64,000 bases of DNA from Rhodospirillales bacterium (GTDB lineage: Bacteria; Pseudomonadota; Alphaproteobacteria; Rhodospirillales; Shumkoniaceae): positions 119,571 through 183,570 of the forward strand of contig JACZKS010000130.1 in the NCBI GenBank assembly GCA_014859895.1, written 5' to 3'. Numbering within the stretch: position 1 is the first letter of the stretch; every line of letters begins with the position of its first letter. Positions 26,098 to 34,700 of this stretch are shown piece by piece. A program made the translations under genes and the position numbers. The notes under the pieces are model-generated. The model made no database searches, was not told the DNA's origin, and saw nothing but the letters and a program-made list of their open reading frames with translations.

Positions 26098-27414
26098 CTA
26101 CTTGCCGAACGGGACGAACTCGTAATCCCTGGCCACCTGAAGCATCTCAGGGGGCATCTCCACGCGGAGATCGGGCGGGTTGGTGCGGCCGTCGGCCGGC
26201 TGCTTCATGTAGACCTTGGGGTCATAGGGACCGAACTGACTCACGTTCTTTGCCGTAAACAAGCCCTTGTTGTACATGACGCCGTCCGACCCGAGCGCCA
26301 CTTGCCGGATGTAGACGTTCTCGATCGCCGCGTTGTAGTCGTCGAGCTTCACCGGCCCGCGCGGTTCGTCGCTCATGTCCACGCTACGCATGGCCGCGAC
26401 CAGGGCTGCCTTGTCGGCCACGTCGCCCTTGCGGGCCTCGATTGCCCGGAGGATAAGCTCCATGGACCCGTAAGCGAATTCCGAAGCCGCCGATGGGCTG
26501 TGGTTCCAGCGCTTCTTGAACGCATCCCGGAACTTGTTCCAGTTGGGCGTGTTCAAGTCGTCGGCGGTGAGATGCGCCGAATATGCGCCGACGATCTCCT
26601 GGGGCATGGAATCGAGATCCGGCTTCTCGAAGGTATTGGACTGGCCGAACAACGGAATCCGGTTCTGCATGCCGAATTCCACATATTGCTTGACGAACGC
26701 CACGGCGTCGGACCCGGCGCCGTTGTAGAGGACGGCGTCATACTTCCCCCCGAGGGGGATCGACGCAATGATTGAGGAGTAGTCAGAGGTGGGAACCGCA
26801 TGCCAGATGGTCTTCACCTCGACGCCGCCGCCCCGCAGGAAGCCCCGCTTGAAGCCACCCGCCTGGTTGTAGGGGTAAGAGTAGTCCTCCCCGATCATGT
26901 AGATCTTCTTGAGGCCTTTGACCTTTGCCAGCCAATATCCGAAAACATCCATGGGTTGCGCGCCGGTCCAGGTCGGCCGCACGATAAAGGAATACCACTC
27001 CCGCATGGTCGAGTCCTCGGAGGCCGAGTACATGGGCACCACCGGGATGTTCTTGTCCTTCATATAGGCCCCGACCGAAAGACCTTCGTCTCCGGAAACG
27101 AGACCGGTAATCACATCGACCTTATCCTGCTCGACGAGTTGCTTCGCCTTAGTGACCGCCAACTCGTTATCGAGCTGGTCGTCCGCGTAAATGATTTTTA
27201 TGGTCTTTCCGGCGACCTTGTAGTCCCTCTGCTCCAGCGCCAAGACGGCGCCTTCCTTCTGGAGCTGTCCGAACGAAGCGAACGCTCCGGTGAAAGCGCT
27301 GAGCATCCCAATGGTAACGGTCCCGTCGGCAGCGAAAGCCGCCGCGGGCGTCGCGATGATGCCTGCCGCGACGAGCGGTGCGAACGTCTTCTTAATCGCG
27401 TCGTGACTTATCAT
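26098..27414 (-). CDS. livK: Branched-chain-type ABC importer, periplasmic binding protein
   Basis: A 438-residue leucine/urea-type periplasmic binding protein (Peripla_BP_6). A signal peptide covers about residues 1-28 (TPAAAFAADG end). The mature start TVTIGMLSAFTGAFASFGQ, the VDVITGLVSGDEGLSVGAYM block near 95 and AVAFVKQYVEFGMQNRIPLF near 221 are typical. Receptors of this class bind amino acids, amides, urea or aromatic acids. The C-terminus (QVARDYEFVPFGK) is long. It is unusual in lying after both permease genes in the operon. The ligand is presumably the substrate of the Tm-1/TIM-barrel pair. Confidence 0.92.
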   Translation of the reverse strand: MISHDAIKKTFAPLVAAGIIATPAAAFAADGTVTIGMLSAFTGAFASFGQLQKEGAVLALEQRDYKVAGKTIKIIYADDQLDNELAVTKAKQLVEQDKVDVITGLVSGDEGLSVGAYMKDKNIPVVPMYSASEDSTMREWYSFIVRPTWTGAQPMDVFGYWLAKVKGLKKIYMIGEDYSYPYNQAGGFKRGFLRGGGVEVKTIWHAVPTSDYSSIIASIPLGGKYDAVLYNGAGSDAVAFVKQYVEFGMQNRIPLFGQSNTFEKPDLDSMPQEIVGAYSAHLTADDLNTPNWNKFRDAFKKRWNHSPSAASEFAYGSMELILRAIEARKGDVADKAALVAAMRSVDMSDEPRGPVKLDDYNAAIENVYIRQVALGSDGVMYNKGLFTAKNVSQFGPYDPKVYMKQPADGRTNPPDLRVEMPPEMLQVARDYEFVPFGK

Positions 27415-27415
27415 G

Positions 27416-28468
27416 TTAATCCTCCTCTGCCCTTGACAGTCTGCGCCGCGCCTTCGGCGCAGTCGAAAGCGCTTCTGCGTGTTCGTTCTCCGCCACCTCG
27501 CGGAATCTCCGCCGTTTAGCGCTTATTCTTTCCCACACTCCCAGAATCCCATTCGGCGCAACCAGGATCACCACCACGAACACGATTCCGATCACGGTGT
27601 TGTAGCGGGGCGTGAGCTGACTGATGATGACGTCGAGCCAAACCGCGATCACGGCTCCGAGAACCGGGCCCCAGAAGTATCGCGCGCCACCCAGGATGAC
27701 GATCAGCAGGATCCAGATTGTCCGGCTGAGCTGGAGTGCCGTGGGGGTAACGATTCCGGAAGACCAGGCGGCAAGGATTCCTCCAACCCCGGCATAGAGC
27801 GCGGCGATCACGAACGCCGTCACCCGCAGCCAGAAGACCGGGTATCCCAGCGCGCTCATGCGCCGGGGGCTCTCCCGGATTCCATTCAACGCCAGCCCGA
27901 AAGGCGACTCGACAAGTCGCCAAAGGAGGAGCAGCCCGAGACCAAAAATTACGAGTGACATCCAGTAGAATGTCGCGTTCTGGGTCAGATCGAGACCGAG
28001 GACGGAAGGCGGCTGGATGCCCCGGATACCTGCCCATCCATGCAACACGCTGGTATTCTGGCGGGCGAAGGACCAGCAAATCTGGCCCAACGCCAGGGTG
28101 AGCATGAGAAGCACGATTCCGTGGGTACGCATGACGATCAGCCCGAAGAGGAACGCGGTCACGGCGACTAAGGCGAGACCGGCCAACTCGGGGATGGGGA
28201 ACGGGACGCCGCGCTCGGCACCGAGAAGGCCCACAACGTAGCCGCTGATACCGAAAAAGGCCGTCTGCGTGAGACTGATCATCCCTCCCTGCCCTAGCAG
28301 GAAGCCAACGCTCAAAGCCAGAAAGCCGAAGTAGATCGTCCGGATGAAAGTGGTCAGTGTGTACTGGTCCCCATAGGCCGGAAGCGTCACCAGTGCAACG
28401 ACGACGGCGACCGCCCCTATCAGTTTGGCCCCTCGGAGGGTGTCACGTTGGACCACGCTTCGCGTCAC
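27416..28468 (-). CDS. livM: Branched-chain-type ABC importer permease
   Basis: A 350-residue LivM-type permease with about nine hydrophobic segments; GQGGMISLTQTAFFGISGYV near residue 58 and GVGGILAAWSSGIVTPTALQ near 228 are family landmarks. The GTG at 28468 is chosen as start: it overlaps the livH stop as GTGA. A longer open frame upstream is inside livH and not real. A basic, proline-poor C-terminal tail (KRRRFREVAENEH and onward) is longer than usual. Its stop lies one base before the livK start. Confidence 0.92.
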   Translation of the reverse strand: MTRSVVQRDTLRGAKLIGAVAVVVALVTLPAYGDQYTLTTFIRTIYFGFLALSVGFLLGQGGMISLTQTAFFGISGYVVGLLGAERGVPFPIPELAGLALVAVTAFLFGLIVMRTHGIVLLMLTLALGQICWSFARQNTSVLHGWAGIRGIQPPSVLGLDLTQNATFYWMSLVIFGLGLLLLWRLVESPFGLALNGIRESPRRMSALGYPVFWLRVTAFVIAALYAGVGGILAAWSSGIVTPTALQLSRTIWILLIVILGGARYFWGPVLGAVIAVWLDVIISQLTPRYNTVIGIVFVVVILVAPNGILGVWERISAKRRRFREVAENEHAEALSTAPKARRRLSRAEED

Positions 28469-29328
28469 ACTCGCCTCCCAAAAAGACCTTCGGGACGAAC
28501 GGCAAGCACGATGGCCATGGGCACGAACACCAGGAACATCGACATCTGGGGAGCGTAGGCCAGACTGAAGGACAGGATCTGGCCGAGAATCAGCGAACTC
28601 ACGACGGCGCCCATCAGGCTGCCCAAGCCGCCGACGATCACGACCACCAGCGAATACGTGAGGATCGTCGTGTCTTCCCCGGGGCTTAGCTGAAGGTAGG
28701 TGCCGCCGAGGACGCCGGCGACGCCGCCCAGGAACGCCGAAAGCATGAACATGAGCGAATAAACAGTGTCGATGCGCACGCCAAGTGCGCTGACGATTTC
28801 GCGATCGTCCACGCTCGCCCGCACCGCGATGCCAAAGCGGGTACGATAGAGAATGAGCCACAGCAGAAGCGCGATCAGCACACTGATGGCCATCAGGACG
28901 TAGCGGAAACCCGGATAGGTGATCCCGAAAATGGTGACGGGCATGCTGATGGCCGCGGGGGAGCGGATCGAGAGTGAATGACCGCCCCAGATGGCCAACG
29001 CGACGTCCGCGATGATCATGGAAAGGGCAATCGTGAGAAGCGTCTGCGAGAGATCGCCGCCCTCCCGGACGCGCGCCAGCATGCCGCGCTCAAGCAGGAG
29101 CCCAAGTAGCGCGATGGAAAGCCCGGCCGCCACCACGGCCACCGTCCAGCTGCCCGTGAGTCTGAAGGTAGCGAGGCCCAGGTAACCGCCCAGCAGATAG
29201 AATGCGCCGTGGCTCATATTGACGATACGCATGAGTCCGAAGGCCAGGGTAAGCCCGCTGCCAAGAACGAAGAAAATCGCTCCCTGGGTGAGTCCATTAA
29301 GCACCAGGATCACATAGCGCGTATCCAT
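28465..29328 (-). CDS. livH: Branched-chain-type ABC importer permease
   Basis: A 287-residue LivH-type permease and first gene of the leftward operon. NGLTQGAIFFVLGSGLTLAF begins at residue 11, then MRIVNMSHGAFYLLGGYLG near 33, GIAVRASVDDREIVSALGV near 175 and the final FLVFVPMAIVLAVRPEGLFG. The 206-bp AT-rich region 29329-29534 upstream should carry the operon promoter and also lies before the plus-strand gene at 29535, so one regulator could act in both directions. Confidence 0.92.
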   Translation of the reverse strand: MDTRYVILVLNGLTQGAIFFVLGSGLTLAFGLMRIVNMSHGAFYLLGGYLGLATFRLTGSWTVAVVAAGLSIALLGLLLERGMLARVREGGDLSQTLLTIALSMIIADVALAIWGGHSLSIRSPAAISMPVTIFGITYPGFRYVLMAISVLIALLLWLILYRTRFGIAVRASVDDREIVSALGVRIDTVYSLMFMLSAFLGGVAGVLGGTYLQLSPGEDTTILTYSLVVVIVGGLGSLMGAVVSSLILGQILSFSLAYAPQMSMFLVFVPMAIVLAVRPEGLFGRRV

Positions 29329-29534
29329 GGATTCGCCTTCGTGGCCGGTACTGGCACACTGTGCTTACGTTTCAGTGACGTAATCTGTAGTGAGTCCGGA
29401 AAATTGTTTTTATAGACCTTGAGGTTCCGGTTCTCGCATTTCCCTGTGTCTAATTTCTTGGAATACTGTAGGGCCGCTTGACAGTCCCGCCAAGACCAAG
29501 AAAAATCGAAACTGGGTAAAATTGGGTAATTGGG
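29329..29534. promoter_or_regulatory. Divergent promoter region of the liv-Tm-1 operon and the TIM-barrel gene
   Basis: This 206-bp stretch is clearly lower in GC than the genes around it and separates two divergent transcription units. It ends in a repeated TGGGTAA/TTGGGTAATTGGG pattern (about 29513-29534) just before the right-hand start codon, a possible binding site. I found no convincing sigma-54 -24/-12 element on either strand, consistent with the neighbouring regulator lacking sigma-54 activator motifs. Confidence 0.45.
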
Positions 29535-30221
29535 ATGGGCATTTTGCAGATTCCTACTGCCTGGAATCGGATCGAGGTTGGGACCGGGCGGTTCACGCCG
29601 GGAGTGTATCGGACCGGCGACGTCGTCCTGCCGGCCATCCGCCATGCCCCCGGCCTGTCCCTCGAACTATCCGGCCTGATGCCCAACCGCGACCACAACG
29701 GCGACCTTTTGCAGGCGGTCGAACGTATGCCCCATTGCCCATCAGGCGAATGCCCTGTAATCGGCATTCTCGCCGCCGACCCGTTCCTGCGCATCGACCA
29801 GTTGGCCGACAGGCTAGCGGAAAAGGGCTATCGGAACCTCGCCAATCTGCCCAGCGTGACCCAGTACGGCGGCGCCTTCAGGACGATCCTCAACGACCTC
29901 GACGTCGGGCCGGCGCGCGAGATCAAGGTGCTTGGGGAGTTCGCCCGCCTCGGCTTCGCCGTCTCCGTCGCCGTCGCCCACATCGACGACGTCTCGGTAG
30001 CGTTCGCACTCGCCCCGGCCTGCCTTTTCGTCGTTCCAAGCTTCGACCTGTGGCGCGACCGCACCCTCGATCCCGACGGCCTTCTCGCCCTGTGCGACCA
30101 AGTGGCCGGGCGTCGCCGACAGGCGTCGCCAGCAACCCCGATCGTCCTTTTCGCCGGCCGCATGGCGATTTCCCCCACCCAGGCGCGCGACGCCGGGGCC
30201 GACGGTATCCTCTTCGACTGA
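29535..30221 (+). CDS. Divergent stand-alone TIM-barrel (PEP-hydrolase-like) protein
   Basis: A 228-residue protein that aligns by eye with the middle of the PEP-hydrolase-like family: VIGILAADPFLRIDQLAD near residue 75, then GYRNLANLPSVTQYGGAF near 99, then GPAREIKVLGEFARLGFAV near 122. The equivalents in the enzyme at 22529-23362 are [11 protein letters not shown] and [13 protein letters not shown]. The N-terminal glycine-rich block and the later HVG-TTGG and CHGGP motifs are missing or changed, so it is likely a pseudo-enzyme or a very divergent one. It converges on the regulator gene with a 17-bp gap. The start has only a weak ribosome-binding site. Confidence 0.65.
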   Translation: MGILQIPTAWNRIEVGTGRFTPGVYRTGDVVLPAIRHAPGLSLELSGLMPNRDHNGDLLQAVERMPHCPSGECPVIGILAADPFLRIDQLADRLAEKGYRNLANLPSVTQYGGAFRTILNDLDVGPAREIKVLGEFARLGFAVSVAVAHIDDVSVAFALAPACLFVVPSFDLWRDRTLDPDGLLALCDQVAGRRRQASPATPIVLFAGRMAISPTQARDAGADGILFD

Positions 30222-30238
30222 CGCGGCCCTGGCGCGAG

Positions 30239-32032
30239 TCAGGGCTGCCCGGTCAGGCGGTAGCACCGGATCTTGTTGTAGAGGGTTTTCCGCGAGATCC
30301 CCAGGAAAGCGGCTGTACGGCCGCGGTGGAAGCCGTGGCGCCACAGGGCGTCAAGCACGATGTCGCGCTCCGAGGCGACCCGCCGGCGACCCCTTTCGCC
30401 TTCCCCGGACAACAGGCGCCGCACCGCCTCCTCGTCGATGCGCCCCCCGGCATGATGGGACACCAGTCTGGCGGCGAACGCCCGCAATTCGGGCAGGTTG
30501 CCCGGCCAGTCGTGGCGGCGCAGGCGGCGCATGGCAGACGGAGATAGCGCCGGCCGCTGCGCCGGCTCACCGTCAGTCAGGCGGAAGATGGCGCCGTCGA
30601 GCAGTTCCTCGATATCCTCGGACCGGTCCCTGAGCGATGGCAGGTGAATCTCGTGGCCCGCTACCTGTTGCGCCAAGCCCAGGTCGATACGCCCTTCGGC
30701 AATCAGCGCCTCGAGCGGCGCGTCGGCGATGAACAGCAGGCGCTTACCCCATTGCAGCGAACGCCTCCCGCCGATCGGCGTGAAGCGGCCGCGCTCCATA
30801 TAGACGGCGATGCGCGCCTGCATCTTGAGCGGAATGCGCTCGATGCCGCGCACGGCGATCGAGGCGATATCGTCGCGCGCAGCCAGGCCGGTCAGCGAGC
30901 CACCGCTCTGCACCGCGCCGCGCCCGAACAGGGAAATCATCACCTGCTGGCCAGGTGTCTCGCCGGCATCGATCACGGCCAGCGTCTTGGGGTCGCCCCC
31001 CGACAGGGTATGCAGGGCCTCGACGGTGGTCTGGCGACCGGTTCCGCGCGCTCCTGAGACCAGCATCGACTCGTTGGAGCCGCTGAAATGGCGGATCGTT
31101 TCATAGACCCGGATCATCGCCTCCGAGGTACCGGCCAAGCCGATCCGATGGCCGAAGGCAATGAGGTCGCTCTCCTCGTGGCTGAGCACACGGGCCAGAA
31201 CCGCCGCCGACTTGAAGCGCAGCGTCTGGCCGGCGACGGACTCGGCCAGCGGCAGGCGGTCGATGGTCGAGCCGCCGACATAGCCGTGAATGCGCGCCAC
31301 CCGGCAGATAGTCGCCAGGTGGTCAGGGTCTTCGATGGGGCCGCCCTCGAGAACGAAGAATGCCTCCGGGTTCTCCCGGGTGACAATCCGGGACATTTCC
31401 CGAGAATGAGCCGCCGCCTCTTCGACGCTGATCTCGCTGGCCAGCCCCTTGGCTCCCCCGGCATTCCAACCGAAATTGAAACAGATGATGTCGACCCCCA
31501 AGGCGGCGGCGGCACGTGCCTGCTCGCCGGTCCGCACGTGGGCCAGGGTGCTGAGGCCGCGGGCATGGACGGCGGCGAAAAGGGCCAGCTCCTTGGAAAA
31601 GCCGATCCCGGCGGCATCGAGAGCAGCCCGTACCGGCGCCGGATAATGGGCAACGGTCGGGAAATTGACGACGCCGGCGAACCCCAGTTCGGCAATCTGA
31701 TCGGCCAACTCATCGACCGAAAGGCCCGGGTCCATGGTTGAGGCCCCGAAATAGACCGGCACAGAGCACTGACTCAGCAGTTCCGCCGGGGCGAACGACT
31801 TGACGAACTGGTTGGAATCGCGGATCGGCAGCATGCAGGCCACCGACGCCGCCCCCATGATGCGGAAGCGCCCGGCGTTGAGGGCCAGCACGAAGTCGGC
31901 GCCGCCCTGCTCTGCCGCCTGTCCGAAGATCCCGGCGCCGATCGCCGCGCCGACCAAGAACTCGCCGCGATCCCGCGCTTCGCCGAAGTGCTTACGGATC
32001 CTCAGTCGTGGCGTATCGGTTGCGGATCCCAT
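30239..32032 (-). CDS. TIM-barrel sensor / degenerate AAA+ / Fis-type HTH regulator
   Basis: A 597-residue three-domain regulator. Residues about 10-275 form a PEP-hydrolase-like TIM barrel (FLVGAAIGAGIFGQAAEQGG, ALNAGRFRIMGAA, GVVNFPTVAHYP, EGGPIEDPDHL). Residues about 290-520 resemble the sigma-54-activator AAA+ module, but Walker A reads SGARGTGRQTT with Arg for Lys, no GAFTGA loop is present, and the Walker B acidic pair is absent from ASIAVRGIERIP. The family-like HDWPGNLPELRAFAARL follows near 508. Residues about 555-597 are a Fis/NtrC-type helix-turn-helix (GRTAAFLGISRKTLYNKI). It probably senses a ligand through the barrel and binds DNA without sigma-54 ATPase work, controlling the Tm-1/TIM operon. 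Confidence 0.85.
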   Translation of the reverse strand: MGSATDTPRLRIRKHFGEARDRGEFLVGAAIGAGIFGQAAEQGGADFVLALNAGRFRIMGAASVACMLPIRDSNQFVKSFAPAELLSQCSVPVYFGASTMDPGLSVDELADQIAELGFAGVVNFPTVAHYPAPVRAALDAAGIGFSKELALFAAVHARGLSTLAHVRTGEQARAAAALGVDIICFNFGWNAGGAKGLASEISVEEAAAHSREMSRIVTRENPEAFFVLEGGPIEDPDHLATICRVARIHGYVGGSTIDRLPLAESVAGQTLRFKSAAVLARVLSHEESDLIAFGHRIGLAGTSEAMIRVYETIRHFSGSNESMLVSGARGTGRQTTVEALHTLSGGDPKTLAVIDAGETPGQQVMISLFGRGAVQSGGSLTGLAARDDIASIAVRGIERIPLKMQARIAVYMERGRFTPIGGRRSLQWGKRLLFIADAPLEALIAEGRIDLGLAQQVAGHEIHLPSLRDRSEDIEELLDGAIFRLTDGEPAQRPALSPSAMRRLRRHDWPGNLPELRAFAARLVSHHAGGRIDEEAVRRLLSGEGERGRRRVASERDIVLDALWRHGFHRGRTAAFLGISRKTLYNKIRCYRLTGQP

Positions 32033-32324
32033 TTACGGGTGCTTTCTCGGCACAGCCGAAGAACGGCGGTGAAACGACCGGATGCCGGGGGCCCGTCCCG
32101 CCCAGGTCGGCAGGCTGGGGCTTTCGTCACGAGCCGCTGGCGACAACGGGGCCACTTTAGGAGAATGATCGCCCCACGCCAATAGACGGACGCGTTCAAA
32201 GGCGCGTTTCCCGCCCGGTACGCCCCACGGCATCGTCCGTTCCCGGCGAGGAAACGGAAATTTTCGCCGCGGCCTGCCGCGAGGTTGCGGGCTCTTTTTG
32301 CGGTTGCTGTCCGGTCCGGCGCTA
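32033..32324. other. Intergenic region upstream of the TIM-barrel regulator
   Basis: Between the DUF4387 stop and the regulator start, both on minus. No family-like coding sequence is seen; frames on either strand lack start context. It probably holds the regulator promoter. Confidence 0.4.
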
Positions 32325-32648
32325 TCAGCCTTCCGGAACGGCGAGGTCGAGCAGCGGCGCGTACTGCTGGGCGCCGAAGATATCGGGGTCGCCGACACTG
32401 CCGCTCGGCCGCAGGCGGTAGATCGAGAACTTGATGGCGAAGCCCGGGTCGAACTCGACGAAGTCGGAGATGCGCTCGGCCGGGATGCGGTAGAGCGCGG
32501 CGACGGTCTGGCGGGTCAGCGCGCCGCTGCGGCACACCCGATCATAGGTTTCCCGCTCGCGGAAGATGACGTCGAAGGTGATCTTGTCGACCCCGGCGTT
32601 CTTGGAGCGGATGGTCTTGGCCAGCTCGGAAAGCTTCTGGGTAGCCAT
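32325..32648 (-). CDS. DUF4387 protein
   Basis: A 107-residue DUF4387-family protein (KLSELAKTIRSKNAGVDKIT near the start, VFRERETYDR-type sequence and a C-terminal DIFGAQQYAPLLDL). Family members are nearly always encoded next to, or fused with, AtuA-like (DUF1446) proteins and are thought to be the small partner of such enzymes; no reaction is proven. The ATG at 32648 follows GGAGACTGCC and lies 22 bp after the AtuA-like gene. Confidence 0.82.
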   Translation of the reverse strand: MATQKLSELAKTIRSKNAGVDKITFDVIFRERETYDRVCRSGALTRQTVAALYRIPAERISDFVEFDPGFAIKFSIYRLRPSGSVGDPDIFGAQQYAPLLDLAVPEG

Positions 32649-32670
32649 TTCGGCAGTCTCCTTCGGGCAG

Positions 32671-34035
32671 TCAGGCGCCGATGTCGGCGGTGTGGATGGG
32701 GAACAGGCTGAGCGGGTCGTCCACCGGCATGACGTGGTTGAAGGTCCATTCATAGGCCGGGCTTGCCGGCAGCACCTCGTCCAGCTCGAAGGCCACCGAG
32801 CCGGCGGTCCCCTTGACGTCGGGCAGGCGGGCGTAAAACATCTGCCGGGTACCGGTCATGGTCACCTCTTCCGCCATCTCGCGAGTCGGCGCCACGCCCT
32901 GCACCACCACGCACAGCTCGTGCGCCGGGCGGTCGCGCAGCGGCTCCATGTCGCCCATGATGCCGTTGCGGCCGTAGACGTTGTAGTGCAGCTCCCAGCC
33001 GGCCGGGCCGAAGCGGTCGATCACCGCCTGGCGGGCCCAGGCCATCACCTCGTCGACGTGGGCGATGGTGTAGGGATCGCGGATGCCGGCGATGCCGACG
33101 AAGCGCTCTCCGATCTTGCCCGATCCCTCCAGCTTGACCTTCACCCGTTCAGCCGGCACGAACTTGAAGCCGGTGATGCGGGTGGTCTTGGCGTCGACCT
33201 GCCTGTAGTCGCATTCGCGCATGTCCAGCATGCCGCCGGCCACGAACTCGTAGTAAGGGTTGGCACGTTCGTACATGGCGTGGCCGGCTACCGAGGCCGG
33301 GGTGCAACGCTGCGCCGGGTGCATGGCGCTGACCAGCACGTCGTTTTGCCGCGTGATCTCGCCCAGCACGGTTTCCTTGCCGCCGTAAGGCTCGGCGCAG
33401 AAGGACGCGCACTCCAGCACCTTGCCGAGATAGTAGGCCTGGTCCTCGGTGAAGCCGTGATGGATGGCCGGTGCCGCGAACACCGCGCAGTCCGAGCTGC
33501 GCCCGCCGATGATGACGTCGCAGCCGCGCTTGAGAAGCTCGACGTAGGGATGCACGCCGGCCATGGCGACGATATTCTGGGTGGCGGCCACCACTTCCTC
33601 GGTCATGGCGCCGCGGCCATCCAGCCCCTCGATGATCTCGCCGGCCCGCATGCAACCCAGCACCTGTTCCTTGGTGACGTTGGAATAGAACCAGCCGAGG
33701 CGGAACTTACCCAGCTTGTGGCGCTCGGCCAACGCCTTGACGATGTCGACGTACATGTCGACGCGGCTGTTGGTGCCGGTGTCGCCGGCCGAGCCGATGA
33801 TCATGGGCACGCCGATTTCGCGCGAGGCCAGCAGCATCTCCTTGAGATCCTGCTCCTGCCACTGGCGTGGGCTGGTGCTGGTGTCCGATCCCAGCGGCCC
33901 TGGGCCGACGTCGTCGCTACCGGAATCGGCGGCGATGTAGTCGGGCTTGGCGGCGACGCCGAGACGGAAGCTTTCCACTTTCAACGGGGCGAAACCAAGA
34001 TGCCCGTTCGGGCAGATGATCTTGAGCGATTGCAT
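32671..34035 (-). CDS. AtuA-like (DUF1446) family protein
   Basis: A 454-residue member of the acyclic terpene utilisation AtuA-like family. Characteristic blocks are ADSGSDDVGPGPLG near residue 36, IIGSAGDTGTNSRVDMY near 79, DVIIGGRSSDCAVFAAPAIH near 174 and a C-terminal HELCVVVQGVAP. In Pseudomonas, AtuA belongs to citronellol/geraniol degradation, but many homologues lie in unrelated carboxylate clusters. The neighbouring DUF4387 gene is its usual partner. The ATG at 34035 is chosen; the long frame upstream lacks family sequence. Its role here is unknown. Confidence 0.85.
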   Translation of the reverse strand: MQSLKIICPNGHLGFAPLKVESFRLGVAAKPDYIAADSGSDDVGPGPLGSDTSTSPRQWQEQDLKEMLLASREIGVPMIIGSAGDTGTNSRVDMYVDIVKALAERHKLGKFRLGWFYSNVTKEQVLGCMRAGEIIEGLDGRGAMTEEVVAATQNIVAMAGVHPYVELLKRGCDVIIGGRSSDCAVFAAPAIHHGFTEDQAYYLGKVLECASFCAEPYGGKETVLGEITRQNDVLVSAMHPAQRCTPASVAGHAMYERANPYYEFVAGGMLDMRECDYRQVDAKTTRITGFKFVPAERVKVKLEGSGKIGERFVGIAGIRDPYTIAHVDEVMAWARQAVIDRFGPAGWELHYNVYGRNGIMGDMEPLRDRPAHELCVVVQGVAPTREMAEEVTMTGTRQMFYARLPDVKGTAGSVAFELDEVLPASPAYEWTFNHVMPVDDPLSLFPIHTADIGA

Positions 34036-34132
34036 GGGGTTCTCTCCGGCCTTTTCGCCGATCCCACATGGGCGGCGGTTATCGGCCTTCCCATTGCACA
34101 GCCCGTGCAGCCTTGGCGGTTGAAACCCTTGC

Positions 34133-34575
34133 GTGCCGGCAGGCTGGGTTCGGGATGCAATCGGCGTCGATATCTCCAAGCGCCAGGTGGTCCGCCTGCT
34201 GAGCGCGGGGCACGACGGCTTCCTCGATGAAGACCGGTCCGTGCTTGGGGCCGGCCTGGCAACGGCGGCGTGGATCACGGTGGACGACACCGGCGCCCGG
34301 CACAAGGACCGCAACGCGACCTGCACCTGCATTGGCAACGATCGTTCGCGACCACCTTCTCCAAGAGCCGGTTCAACTTCCTGAGCCTGCTCTCGGCCGG
34401 CGAGGAGATGTACGTGGTCAACACGGCGGCCCTGGCCTACATGCGCGCCCGCCAGCTTCCAGGACCACTGCTCGCCCGGCTCGCCGGCTACGGGAAGCGG
34501 CACTTCGAGGACGGGCAAGCGTGGGCACGCCACCTGGACGACCTCGCGATCACCGCGCGGGCGGCCCATCCCTAA
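34133..34575 (+). pseudogene. Frameshifted transposase remnant
   Basis: One frame reads AIGVDISKRQVVRLLSAGHD and GLATAAWITVDDTGARHKDRN; after about 34350 the similarity continues in another frame with SRFNFLSLLSAGEEMYVVN and LAYMRARQLPGPLLARLAG. Together they give a partial DDE-type transposase in which DDTGARH carries a catalytic Asp. Both ends are missing. The exact IS family cannot be fixed by eye; an IS66-like affiliation is possible. Confidence 0.6.
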
Positions 34576-34610
34576 CCCATTGGGCTAGCGGCTTTATTTT
34601 GGTTGATGGG

Positions 34611-34700
34611 ACTCGCAACCGACTGTCCCGAAGTTTTGGTTGCGCGCCAGAAAGCCTCGATTTCCGTCAAGTTCAAAGAGCGTAAGGTTTAGAACCGAGC
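34611..34700. repeat. 90-bp direct repeat, left copy
   Basis: Aligned without gaps to 50571-50660, 83 of 90 bases are identical, in the same orientation. The copies lie 15,960 bp apart and enclose the whole GntR-regulated sugar-acid region. The repeat codes for nothing recognisable. It lies close to the transposase remnant. Confidence 0.85.

Noticed and set aside
30239..32032. Classification of the TIM-barrel regulator as a sigma-54 activator
   Set aside because: GAFTGA and the catalytic Walker residues are absent, and no -24/-12 promoter was found at 29329-29534.
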